64,000 nucleotides of DNA from Planktothrix sp. FACHB-1365 (GTDB lineage Bacteria; Cyanobacteriota; Cyanobacteriia; Cyanobacteriales; Microcoleaceae), in assembly GCF_014697575.1 (NCBI RefSeq), contig NZ_JACJSC010000025.1:34564-98563 (forward strand), in the 5' to 3' direction. A model generated the notes under the pieces. That model saw only the letters and a program-made list of their open reading frames with translations, did no database searches and was not told the DNA's origin. The stretch's first letter is position 1. Every line of letters begins with the position of its first letter. Below are positions 16,543 to 25,362 of the stretch, piece by piece. A program made the position numbers and the translations under genes.

Positions 16543-17757
16543 ATGGGGCAGTGGAAAGCATGGGCAGTAAATCTAGGGCTGGCTTTAAGTAGTTTAGTCC
16601 TAGGGATTGCCATTGGAGAAATCGGTTTAAGGTTAGCCAAAATTGAGGGATTAAAAAAACTTCCTGAACCTAGTCATGCAGTTTTTTCTCCCTCCTTTTT
16701 TACTCAATCTGATCTTGATCGAGGCTGGTCAAATCGACCCGGAGCAAAAGGATGGTGGCAGTATGAAGGGGAATCCTACGTTGAAATTAATAGCGATGGA
16801 TTACGGGATCAAGAATATGCGATCGCTAAACCTAAAAATACCTTTCGGATTGCAGTTTTAGGGGATTCTTTTACCTTAGCCTCCCAAGTTCCTGCTAACA
16901 GTAACTATACTTCAGTTTTAGAAAAAACCTTGGGTAATTGTGCGAAATTCAAGGGAAAAAATATTGAAGTGCTCAATTTTGGAGTGGATGGCTATGGAAC
17001 AGCCCAAGAATTAATTACCCTGCGAGAAAAAGTGGGGAAATATCACCCGGATTTAGTAATTGTTTCCTTTTTTATTGGGAATGATGTGATTGATAATTCT
17101 CGAAAATTAGAAAACAACTATTATCGGCCGTTTTTTGTTTATAAAAATGGTCAGTTAGAGCCGGATTTTTCCTTCCGCAACTTACCTATGGGCTATAGTA
17201 ACCGCTATTTAATTACAACGGTTGATCATCTTCCTGATTGGTTAGTCAACCATTCTCGAATTTTACAAGTTGCCAAAAAAGCCGAACTAGAATATCGTAA
17301 AAACAATTTAGTTAAACACTCAAATCAGTTAAGTGTAACAACCTTTAGAGAACCTCAAGATCCTGACTGGAAAGAGGCTTGGCAAATTACTGAAGATCTC
17401 CTCAGATTAATGGCTCAGGAAGTCAAAGACAAAGGAGCTAAATTTTTATTAATGGTGATTGCTGATCCGATGCAAGTTCATCAAGATGAAGCCACAAGAC
17501 AATTTTTTAAAGTCTCTAATAAAATTGATAATTTATATTATCCCAATGAACAATTAAAAAACATTGGAAAACGCAACAATTTTCCCGTCTTAGACCTAGC
17601 TCCCGATTTTCAAGCTTATGCTAAACAAAATCAAGTTTGCTTACATGGATTTGAAAAAAATAATACCCTTTGTGGGGGACATTGGAACTTAAAAGGACAT
17701 CATTTAGCCGCAGAATTAATTACAAATCAATTGTGTAAAACTGATAACGGATTATGA
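16543..17757 (+). CDS. SGNH/GDSL hydrolase-like protein, first copy
   Basis: A 404-residue protein with an N-terminal membrane anchor (about 5-25) and an SGNH-type esterase/acyltransferase domain: nucleophile block GDSFTLASQVP (about residues 107-117), block III GNDVIDN, and the C-terminal block with CGGHWNLKGH supplying the catalytic His. The anchor suggests action outside the membrane, perhaps adding or removing acyl groups on a glycan. It starts three bases after the DUF5989 gene and overlaps the next SGNH gene by four bases, so the set is one operon with the carbamoyltransferase. Confidence 0.86.
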   Translation: MGQWKAWAVNLGLALSSLVLGIAIGEIGLRLAKIEGLKKLPEPSHAVFSPSFFTQSDLDRGWSNRPGAKGWWQYEGESYVEINSDGLRDQEYAIAKPKNTFRIAVLGDSFTLASQVPANSNYTSVLEKTLGNCAKFKGKNIEVLNFGVDGYGTAQELITLREKVGKYHPDLVIVSFFIGNDVIDNSRKLENNYYRPFFVYKNGQLEPDFSFRNLPMGYSNRYLITTVDHLPDWLVNHSRILQVAKKAELEYRKNNLVKHSNQLSVTTFREPQDPDWKEAWQITEDLLRLMAQEVKDKGAKFLLMVIADPMQVHQDEATRQFFKVSNKIDNLYYPNEQLKNIGKRNNFPVLDLAPDFQAYAKQNQVCLHGFEKNNTLCGGHWNLKGHHLAAELITNQLCKTDNGL

Positions 17758-18980
17758 AAGTTTTGAAATCTTTAATTCTCAATACAAGTTTAGTTTTTGG
17801 CAGTTTAATCCTAGCCGTTATTTTAGGTGAAATTGCCTTGCGAGTTGCGGGAATTAAATATCCGCCCCCCCTTCCCCCCGACTCAGAAGCCTTAGCTTAT
17901 ACCGTTAAAGATCCCTATCGAGGTTGGTCGCCTCGACCCAATGCTAAAACCGTTTGGCGGGGAGAAGGAGAAGCGTCAGAATTAAAAATGAATGGGTTTG
18001 GAATGCGGGATTATGAACGAACTTTAGAAAAGCCAGCCAATAGTTATCGAGTTGCAATTTTAGGGGATTCTTTTATGGAAGCGTTACAAGTTCCCCTGGA
18101 AAAAACCGCCGCCTCGGTAATGCAATCTCAACTCAAAAGTTGTCCCTTTTTAAAAGGCAAAACCGTTGAAGTTTTAAATTTTTCTGTTCAAGGTTATGGA
18201 ACTGCTCAACAGTTAATGACATGGCGACATCATGCACAACAATTTTCGCCAGATTTAGTGATTTTGGGGTTCTATCCGGGTAACGATATTAGAAATAATT
18301 ATCGTCCGTTAGAGCATGATCATTTGCGTCCCTATTTTGTAGAAAAAAATGGTCAACTTGTGGAAGATTTATCGTTTAGAACCTTAAATCCTGCCAGTCT
18401 TGAACGGGATTATTATACATTTTCAAAACTGGATCAATTGCCTTATGAATTAATCGCTAATTCTCGAATTTTACAGCTTATTCGACAAGCCGAGATAGAA
18501 TCTAAACGTCGTCAATTACAAAAAGATTATGAACAAACCGATATTAATTTTTATAAAGAACCTCCTGATCAAAACTGGCAACAAGCTTGGAAGATTACAG
18601 AACAATTAGTCACCTTACTAAAAAATGAAGTGACGGCAAAAGGCAAGGATTTTATGGTGGTAATGGTGAGTGATTCCTTTCAAGTTCAACCTGACCCTAA
18701 AAAACGTCAGAAATTTATGGAAGCTCATCAAATTCAGGATATTTTTTATCCTGATAAACGAATTTATGCCCTAGGACAACGAGAAGGATTCCCCGTTTTC
18801 CGACTCGCAGAACCCTTACAAAAGCAAGCCGAAAAAACAGGAGTCTGCTTACATGGATTTAAAAATGCTGAAGCCTGTGGCGGACATTGGAACCGGGAAG
18901 GAAATCGCCAAGCCGGGGAATTAATCGCAAGTGAAGTCTGTCAACGGCTGATGGGTCAATCCCCAAGCCCTCAAAAATAA
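17754..18980 (+). CDS. SGNH/GDSL hydrolase-like protein, second copy
   Basis: A 408-residue paralogue of the preceding gene, with the same membrane anchor (about 8-28), the nucleophile block GDSFMEALQVP, GNDIRNN and CGGHWNREGN. The ATG overlaps the previous stop in an ATGA junction. The two proteins align along their whole length (for example YRPLEHDHLRPYFVEKNGQL against YYRPFFVYKNGQL), so they arose by tandem duplication and have since diverged. The second may use another acceptor or acyl donor. Confidence 0.86.
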   Translation: MKVLKSLILNTSLVFGSLILAVILGEIALRVAGIKYPPPLPPDSEALAYTVKDPYRGWSPRPNAKTVWRGEGEASELKMNGFGMRDYERTLEKPANSYRVAILGDSFMEALQVPLEKTAASVMQSQLKSCPFLKGKTVEVLNFSVQGYGTAQQLMTWRHHAQQFSPDLVILGFYPGNDIRNNYRPLEHDHLRPYFVEKNGQLVEDLSFRTLNPASLERDYYTFSKLDQLPYELIANSRILQLIRQAEIESKRRQLQKDYEQTDINFYKEPPDQNWQQAWKITEQLVTLLKNEVTAKGKDFMVVMVSDSFQVQPDPKKRQKFMEAHQIQDIFYPDKRIYALGQREGFPVFRLAEPLQKQAEKTGVCLHGFKNAEACGGHWNREGNRQAGELIASEVCQRLMGQSPSPQK

Positions 18981-19075
18981 AATTCAAAGGGAATGGGGAT
19001 GGATTTATTATATAATAAACCTTTATTCCCTCAAAAAACACTTAATTTTTTTCTTTTAACGTTCTCAATCTTACC

Positions 19076-20401
19076 ATGAAAAATTTTAAATTCTTTCCTA
19101 AAGCCAAAGAAGGTATAAAAATTGCGTTAATTAACTTAGTTGTATTATTCGTTTTTTTAGAAATGGGTTCCTTAATTTTTTATTATTTTAAACATCAAAA
19201 ACTTTATTATACCCGTGACCGTTCAGAGGATGTTCAAAATTTAGGAATTAATTTAGAAGGAGTTAGAGTTAACGAATCTGTCGTTGAACGATTACATCCG
19301 TATTTTGGATATGTTCAAAAACCAGGCCCGGATTTTAGACCCGGATTTAAGTATAATAATTATGGGTTTATTTCTCCCTACGATTATCCCTACAAAAAAA
19401 CGAATCCTAATCAAGTGATTGTTGGGGTATTAGGAGGTTCTGTTGCATCTAACTATTCGATTTATGAAATTCAAAATAGAATTTTAGAAACCAAACTCCA
19501 AAAATTACCTCAATTTAAAGATAAAGAATTAATTATTATATCCCTAGCGATTGGAGGATATAAACAGCCTCAACAGCTACTTACATTAAATTATATGCTA
19601 TCTTTAGGGCAAAAATTTGATTTCGTGGTTAATATTGATGGCTTTAATGAAGTTGCCTTAGCAAGTATTAATAATCAACAGAAATTGAGTTTTGCGATGC
19701 CCAGCGCATCCCATGTTCAAGCCTTAACAGGTTTAGCCAATAACAGCCTATCTACAAAAGCCCTAGAAGCCTTATTAAGCATTAAAGATAATAAACCTAA
19801 ACTCAAAAATGCGTTAGAAACCTTAAAAAATTGTCCCTTAGCTTCCTGTCATGTTGTGATGTCTTTGTATGTTCAGGAATTAGTTAAAGATTATCGTCGA
19901 GATGTTGCCCGCTTTGAACGGTATCGTCAGCAACCCTCTGAGGATGGCAGTGCAGAAAGTGTGATTTATTTTTATATGCAAGATCACGTTTTACCCGATG
20001 CTGAAGTGTTCCAAGACATTACCAATAATTGGGCTGAAACTTCGATTTTAATTCATCAAGTTTTAGCTGCCAATAATATTCCTTATTTTCATATTTTACA
20101 ACCCAATCAATATTATCCGACAAAACGAGTCTTTAGCGAGGCTGAAAAGAAAATTGCCTTTAGTGAGGATAGTCCTTATAAAGATTCTATTAAAAAAGGA
20201 TATCCTTTCTTATTAAAAAAAGTGGATGAACTCAAAGCCAATAACGTCCAATTTTTTAATGGGGTATCTATTCTCGATAGTGTTCAAGAACCCGTTTATA
20301 TTGATAATTGTTGCCATTTTAATAAATCAGGGGAGACAATTTTATCGAATTTTGTTGCTGATTCTCTGTTTAATGTCTTCAAAAATCAGACAACTCCCTA
20401 G
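19076..20401 (+). CDS. Membrane-anchored SGNH-like protein (third, divergent)
   Basis: A 441-residue protein with one N-terminal membrane helix (about 15-38, IALINLVVLFVFLEMGSLIFYYF) and a large extracytoplasmic part. An SGNH-like nucleophile block is visible as VLGGSVASNYSIYE (GGSVA instead of GDS), with DGFNEVAL as the Asn block and DNCCHFNKSGETIL as the Asp/His block. The nucleophile context differs from the two genes before it, so its activity is less certain. It lies 95 bases downstream and may be co-transcribed. The family call is tentative; the topology is clear. Confidence 0.7.
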   Translation: MKNFKFFPKAKEGIKIALINLVVLFVFLEMGSLIFYYFKHQKLYYTRDRSEDVQNLGINLEGVRVNESVVERLHPYFGYVQKPGPDFRPGFKYNNYGFISPYDYPYKKTNPNQVIVGVLGGSVASNYSIYEIQNRILETKLQKLPQFKDKELIIISLAIGGYKQPQQLLTLNYMLSLGQKFDFVVNIDGFNEVALASINNQQKLSFAMPSASHVQALTGLANNSLSTKALEALLSIKDNKPKLKNALETLKNCPLASCHVVMSLYVQELVKDYRRDVARFERYRQQPSEDGSAESVIYFYMQDHVLPDAEVFQDITNNWAETSILIHQVLAANNIPYFHILQPNQYYPTKRVFSEAEKKIAFSEDSPYKDSIKKGYPFLLKKVDELKANNVQFFNGVSILDSVQEPVYIDNCCHFNKSGETILSNFVADSLFNVFKNQTTP

Positions 20402-20414
20402 AAATCGATATTTT

Positions 20415-20900
20415 TTAATCTTCAATTCGCTCTAAAGCTGCTAATTCAGACCGACGTTGCTTTAATTCAAACTCTAATTGTTGAATTTCTTGTAATAATT
20501 GTTGTCTTCTTTTTTCTCCAGAATTTTGTTGTCGAATAAAATAAGCATCGATTTCAGGCCATAATTGGACTCCCCAATCTTTACTAGCGGTTTTTAACTC
20601 ATTTAAAACTTCTACACTTCCATCGGGTTCTAAGATAAATAACGTATATAATCGTTCAGTCCCATTCTGCTTTTGTTTTTTCTTTTCACAAAATAAGTAT
20701 AATCCCGGTTGTTGTGTGGATAACTGATCACATTGATTCACAAAACCGCCTAAAATAGAATAGCCATCGGTGCGACTTTTATCTAAACCTTCGACTAATT
20801 TACACCAATTTCCGGTTTTGATTAAAAATCGACTTTGCCAAAATCCAGGTGCATTAAAAAATGCTTCTCTTAAATTGACTAAAATAGCTTGACTCATCAT
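20415..20900 (-). CDS. Hypothetical protein with C-terminal coiled coil
   Basis: About 160 residues. A mixed alpha/beta front part (LVNLREAFFNAPGFWQSRFLI, LYTLFILEPDGSVEVLNEL) is followed by a heptad-rich helix from about residue 125 (RRQQLLQEIQQLEFELKQRRSELAALERI). No known family is recognised. Its ATG at 20900 (or 20897) overlaps the stop of the upstream SPINDLY-type gene (TAATG), so the two are translationally coupled and probably function together. It could be an accessory protein of the glycosyltransferase. Confidence 0.65.
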   Translation of the reverse strand: MMSQAILVNLREAFFNAPGFWQSRFLIKTGNWCKLVEGLDKSRTDGYSILGGFVNQCDQLSTQQPGLYLFCEKKKQKQNGTERLYTLFILEPDGSVEVLNELKTASKDWGVQLWPEIDAYFIRQQNSGEKRRQQLLQEIQQLEFELKQRRSELAALERIED

Positions 20901-23197
20901 TAAAAACAATTAAGACTGTGAACAGTTTGTTGATAAAAAGTCTCTAAAGCTTGTACACAACTTTTGTCCTCATAGAGTTTTTCTATATTCTGTTTAATTT
21001 TTTCTTGAATGGCTAATCTCCAGTCTGGATTTAAACCCAACTCAATTGCTATTTTAATATATTCTTCTCGATTTTGGGCAATGGTTTCAGTAATTCCTAA
21101 TCGCTGTAATATTCCCGCAGATTGACGACTTCTCATCCATTTCCCCTCACAAGTAACCAGGGGAAGACCACAGGATAAACTATCTAAAGTTGTTAAAAAT
21201 CCTGTAAATTGGATGGAATCTAAGCCAATATCCGCTAGGGTATTTAATTGTAAATAATCTTCTTTATCTAAACGGGGTAAAATAATACAATATTCATCAA
21301 TGTCTAAACTCGCTTTAGCAAATATCCGTTTTAACCGTTGTCTAAACTTTTCAGTAATGGCAGGATTCCAATGGGCTAAAAACACAAATTGAGCCGATTT
21401 AACTTGTTTTGATATTTCTACTAATAAACGATCAAAATCAGGCAAATACTTAAATAAAGATTGACAGGATAAATACAAAATTACATCCTGTTTTAATCCA
21501 AAATCCAAACGATTTTTTAGAGTTTTTGGTAATATACTTTTAGGATAATTAATCCCTAAATTAGGTAAACGAATTAACTTTTCTGAATAATGATGTTCAC
21601 CATCTTTAGGTTCTAAAAATTCAGCCGAAATAAAATAGTCAATTGTTGGTAAACCTGTTGTTACTGGATGTCCCCAGGCGGCACATTGAATCGGTGCTAG
21701 TCGTAACCCTGCGATTTGGGTGAGTTGGGGACACATCCCAATATCTAAAAAAACAATAATATCTAATTCATCTGCTAAAATTTGTTCAACAATTGTCTCT
21801 AAATTTCTATTAATATGATAAAATTGATCACTATAAAGATCAAACAAATCTGTAATTTGATCGGCTTCTTCCCCCGTAAAATAACAATAAATCTCAAATT
21901 GACTGCGATCGCAATTTCTCAACCATCCTAAAAATACTAATCCCACAGTATGCCAAGTTAAATGAGGAGAAATATATCCTATTTTTATTTTTTGATTAGG
22001 CTTCAAAGGCGGTAAAGATAAAGGGTTTACCCATTCAGGATAATTGGCTTTCATCACCCGATAAACCCATTTTCCATACTGTTGTTGTAACTCTAAATCA
22101 TCATATCCCTGATATTGTAAATAAAAATGAGTTCCCCTGCCAATAGCCGTTAACGCCTGTTGTCTAACCTCTAATTTTTCTAAATCTGTTTCTGCAATTA
22201 AGGACGTTAATTCTTGAGTAAACAATTGACGGTATGCTTCAACTTCTTCAAACTGATTATATAAAATCGGGAGTAAAGATTGTTTAGCCAATTTAACAGA
22301 AATTTGATGCGGAAATCGAACAATTGCTTGTTGAGCTATTTGCAAAGCGTTCTGAGTCTCTCCTAAATTTTGCCAAGCTGAAATTAAAGCCAAATACAAT
22401 TCCATCTCATCAGGAAATTGTTGTAAACCTTGTTCATAAATATTAACTGCTTTTTGCCATTGTTCTAACCTTTGGTAACAGGTTCCTAATTTTAAATAAA
22501 TCTCAACCTTTCCCCCGGAATTCTGTAAAACAGTCTGATAAAATTGAATGGCTGTTTCATACCGATGTTGAGATTCTGCCGCCAACCCAAAATATAAATG
22601 AGCACTCTCTGTATTTTGATGAACGGTTAAAACTAATCCCATCTGATATAATAAATCAGAATCATGGGGATAGAGATTTAACCCCGTTTGATAAATTGCG
22701 ATCGCATCGAGATCTTGATTCTTTCCTAAAAAAAGGTTTCCTAATTTTAAATAACCTGTAACTTCATAGGGTTGTCGTTCAATTGCCTTTTGATAAAACA
22801 ATTCAGCCGATTCTAACTCCCCCAATTCCGCCCAAATATCCCCCAATTTTAGACAGCCATCACTGGCATCAGCATCTAACTCAATTCCCGTTTGATAAGC
22901 TATAATTGCTTCTGTAATATTCCCCAGTTTTTCCCAAATTAAACCCAAACGATAATAGTGATAACCTTGAGTTCCATCTAATCTTAAACAACAGTCCAAA
23001 GCATCCAACGCAGCATCATATTGAGCGAGATCAAAATAAATTCTCGATAACCCATCCCATCCCTCAGCACAATTTTCATCTAATTCTAAAAGCTGCTGAT
23101 ACTTGGCTTCAGCTTCCTGAAGATATCCAGCCTGTTCTAATGCCAACGCCTCAGCGTATAAGCATTGATTCTTAATCGTTAATCCCTGATCATTCAT
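20900..23197 (-). CDS. TPR protein with SPINDLY/OGT-type glycosyltransferase domain
   Basis: About 765 residues. The N-terminal half is a run of TPR units (roughly residues 10-310, with repeated ALEQAGYLQEAEAKYQQLLELDE-like helices). The C-terminal half is the O-GlcNAc transferase/SPINDLY-like GT41 domain, with KIKIGYISPHLTWHTVG, RLAPIQCAAWGHPVTTGLPTIDYFIS and LTTLDSLSCGLPLVTCEG. Such enzymes transfer GlcNAc or fucose to Ser/Thr of target proteins; the substrate here is unknown. ATG 23197 (MNDQGL) is chosen. The earlier in-frame start at 23242 lies in a dispersed palindrome and adds a hydrophobic segment not expected in the family. Confidence 0.88.
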   Translation of the reverse strand: MNDQGLTIKNQCLYAEALALEQAGYLQEAEAKYQQLLELDENCAEGWDGLSRIYFDLAQYDAALDALDCCLRLDGTQGYHYYRLGLIWEKLGNITEAIIAYQTGIELDADASDGCLKLGDIWAELGELESAELFYQKAIERQPYEVTGYLKLGNLFLGKNQDLDAIAIYQTGLNLYPHDSDLLYQMGLVLTVHQNTESAHLYFGLAAESQHRYETAIQFYQTVLQNSGGKVEIYLKLGTCYQRLEQWQKAVNIYEQGLQQFPDEMELYLALISAWQNLGETQNALQIAQQAIVRFPHQISVKLAKQSLLPILYNQFEEVEAYRQLFTQELTSLIAETDLEKLEVRQQALTAIGRGTHFYLQYQGYDDLELQQQYGKWVYRVMKANYPEWVNPLSLPPLKPNQKIKIGYISPHLTWHTVGLVFLGWLRNCDRSQFEIYCYFTGEEADQITDLFDLYSDQFYHINRNLETIVEQILADELDIIVFLDIGMCPQLTQIAGLRLAPIQCAAWGHPVTTGLPTIDYFISAEFLEPKDGEHHYSEKLIRLPNLGINYPKSILPKTLKNRLDFGLKQDVILYLSCQSLFKYLPDFDRLLVEISKQVKSAQFVFLAHWNPAITEKFRQRLKRIFAKASLDIDEYCIILPRLDKEDYLQLNTLADIGLDSIQFTGFLTTLDSLSCGLPLVTCEGKWMRSRQSAGILQRLGITETIAQNREEYIKIAIELGLNPDWRLAIQEKIKQNIEKLYEDKSCVQALETFYQQTVHSLNCF

Positions 23198-23211
23198 ATC
23201 AATAAATAATA

Positions 23212-23240
23212 GGGTGCGTAAGCCCATAGCACACGCACCC
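23212..23240. repeat. Dispersed gggtgcgtaag palindrome
   Basis: Arms gggtgcgt and acgcaccc enclose a short centre. It lies between the HEAT-repeat gene and the SPINDLY-type gene and belongs with 9053-9078, 27853-27882 and 42161-42186. Confidence 0.65.
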
Positions 23241-23248
23241 AAAAATAA

Positions 23249-24196
23249 TTAAGAACGTCTGGGACGGATTTGATTTCCTTGGGGTCGAGGACGAGTCCCC
23301 GGTCGGTTCATAAGGGGTCGATTTCCCAAAGGTCGATTTCCCAGAGGTCGGTTCATCTGGGGTCGATTTCCTTGGGGACGCACTCCCGGTCTGTTGGACA
23401 TCTGAGCTAACTCGTTAGAAGTCAGTTCATCCAAGGTCAGCGCCGCTGTTTGACGAATTTGACGATCACTATTTTGCAGGGCTGCTGTCACCCCCGTAAT
23501 TCCTGACGCCTGAATATTCCCCAAAGCAAACGCAGCCCTGGCCCGAACCCCCATATCCTGATCATTTAAAGCCTCTTTCAACGCGGGAACCGCCGCAGAC
23601 CCCATGCGCTTCAATGCAATAGCCGCCGCCAGCCGCACTTGCTCATCGGAGTCTTTTAAGGCCAAAATTAACGGAGGAATGGCATCCGTCGCCTCTGCAC
23701 CCACAATTCCTAACCCAAAGGCTGCCCCCTGACGCACGGCAGTATCAGGATGATTTAATGCTACTGTTAACTCCTGAACCGCTTGCTGTAAGGCTTCTGG
23801 AGATGCTGTACCCATTTGCTTCAGGGCGACTGCAACATCCATGCGAACCGCAGATACGGGATCTTTCAAGGCTGATAGCAGCGCTGGAATGGCATCGACC
23901 CCCTCACGGCCCATCGCCCCTAATGCAAAGGCGGCACCCCGGCGAATACTCTCCTGGTCGTCGGTTAGAGCTTCCACCAAAATTGGAATAGCCGGAGAAC
24001 CCAAGGTTTTTAAGGTTTTAATCGCCTCTAAACGGTTTTGTCGGTTAGTATCGGTCAATTTTTGCAATTGATCAATTACTTCCGTTGTGGCTGTGACTTG
24101 AGTTTGGGCTTTTCCGGCAAATAATAACATTATTGATAGACATAATAATGCTAATTTTGAGGAACGAAACCCATTAAATTTGGTGTTGGTTTCCAT
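23249..24196 (-). CDS. Secreted HEAT-repeat protein with Asn-Arg-Pro tail
   Basis: A 315-residue protein with a signal peptide (about 14-33, LALLCLSIMLLFAGKAQ) followed by at least six HEAT/PBS-lyase-like repeats. Each contains a variant of AIPxLxxALxD and VRxxAAxALxxMG, spaced about 35 residues apart. The C-terminal ~50 residues are a low-complexity tail built on the unit GNRPLxNRP, and the protein ends basic. HEAT proteins are binding scaffolds; cyanobacterial relatives include phycobilisome lyase subunits, but this one lacks a lyase signature and is exported. The partner is unknown. Confidence 0.85.
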   Translation of the reverse strand: METNTKFNGFRSSKLALLCLSIMLLFAGKAQTQVTATTEVIDQLQKLTDTNRQNRLEAIKTLKTLGSPAIPILVEALTDDQESIRRGAAFALGAMGREGVDAIPALLSALKDPVSAVRMDVAVALKQMGTASPEALQQAVQELTVALNHPDTAVRQGAAFGLGIVGAEATDAIPPLILALKDSDEQVRLAAAIALKRMGSAAVPALKEALNDQDMGVRARAAFALGNIQASGITGVTAALQNSDRQIRQTAALTLDELTSNELAQMSNRPGVRPQGNRPQMNRPLGNRPLGNRPLMNRPGTRPRPQGNQIRPRRS

Positions 24197-24302
24197 AAAA
24201 AATCCTGGGTTTTTGGATATACAGCACTCGAAGTATAAGTTAAGACATCAACCAGGTTTCAAACCCTTAAAAAAGTCTTTTCCCTCTGTTCCCTGTTCCC
24301 TA

Positions 24303-25097
24303 CTATAAATTAAAGTCAAAATTGTTACTAAAAACAAAATCTAAATCGAGAGATAATTGAGCAGGTAAGAACCCATCATTAATCACAACACCCAAAATTC
24401 GCCCATCTAATAATTCTACGATGATATCATTCAATCCATCGCCATTGAGATCATTGTCTTGGGGTAACAAATCAAAGCGGTCTCGAAGTAAGGAATTAGG
24501 ATCAATTGCTGTTCCTATTGGTACTGCAATTTTATCTCCATTTAACACGCTAGTTCCAGCTTCAAATTGGCGAATTTCATCAACATCTCGTACCAGAAAA
24601 CTCGCTTCACCGGGGTCAAAAATAAAGGTATCCAGTCCTAAACCTCCCGTTAAGGTATCAACACCCGCATCCCCATCTACAATATCATTTCCCACATCTC
24701 CAAACAGGAGATCATTATTTTCGTCACCATAGAGGGTATCATTGCCTTGACCGCCATAAAGGGAATCCGCATTTAATCCGCCTTCTTGGGTATCATTGCC
24801 TAAATTTCCGAAGATTAAATCATTATTAGACCCAGCAAAAATTCGATCATTATCTTGACCTCCAAATAAGGTATCAAATCCATTACCTGAAACGAGGGTA
24901 TCATTGCCTTGATTCCCATTCACTAAGAGATTATCGCTCAGATTAATGGCTTGTAAATTATCATTTCCTGCCAATAATAGGATGCCATCTCGATAGGCAG
25001 AAACTTGGCTGGAAGATAAGATAATATTATCATCTTGAGGGCTTCCTAATAGTGCAAATAAGCCGGGAACAGTGCTGGGGGTCAGAAAATTAGCCAT
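24303..25097 (-). CDS. RTX/hemolysin-type calcium-binding repeat protein
   Basis: About 264 residues. The middle half is a run of RTX nonapeptide repeats of the type GGxGNDxLxG (for example GGQDNDRIFAG, GGQGNDTLYGD, GGLGLDTFIF). These form a calcium-bound parallel beta roll and mark type I-secreted proteins. There is no N-terminal signal peptide, consistent with that route. The C-terminal part (SFLVRDVDEIRQFEAGTS, then a calcium-loop-like DLNGDGLNDIIV) is probably the secretion/adhesion end. No catalytic domain is seen. ATG 25097 (MANFLTPSTVPGLFALLG) is preferred over the upstream in-frame ATG at 25139, whose 14 extra residues look arbitrary. Confidence 0.88.
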   Translation of the reverse strand: MANFLTPSTVPGLFALLGSPQDDNIILSSSQVSAYRDGILLLAGNDNLQAINLSDNLLVNGNQGNDTLVSGNGFDTLFGGQDNDRIFAGSNNDLIFGNLGNDTQEGGLNADSLYGGQGNDTLYGDENNDLLFGDVGNDIVDGDAGVDTLTGGLGLDTFIFDPGEASFLVRDVDEIRQFEAGTSVLNGDKIAVPIGTAIDPNSLLRDRFDLLPQDNDLNGDGLNDIIVELLDGRILGVVINDGFLPAQLSLDLDFVFSNNFDFNL

Positions 25098-25362
25098 CGT
25101 TAAAACAGTCCTAAATCTTGAATCTTTGAGTGATCTCAAGTAATTTTAACACAGTTAAAAAATATTAGCCAGATGCTCTAATCATCTTATTTGATGTGTG
25201 TTAAAATTCTGATCCCTTTCTACCTAGAGGAAGAGGCGAAATGATTACAGAGGGTGATATTGAATCGGTCAACTCTTTCTATTTTTATGGGCTTTAGGGC
25301 TGACTTGAATACCCAGACAGTGCCATTCTAACAATTGTTCCGCCCTTGGGTTAAAAGGTTTA

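Noticed and set aside
23758..24071. Antisense frames in the HEAT-repeat gene
   Set aside because: They are shadows of the repetitive coding strand, with Pro/Arg-rich, low-complexity translations.
25272..25362. Short coding-like fragment after the glycosyltransferase
   Set aside because: On the minus strand a stretch of about 31 codons reads like a protein end, but it has no start and is too short to assign.
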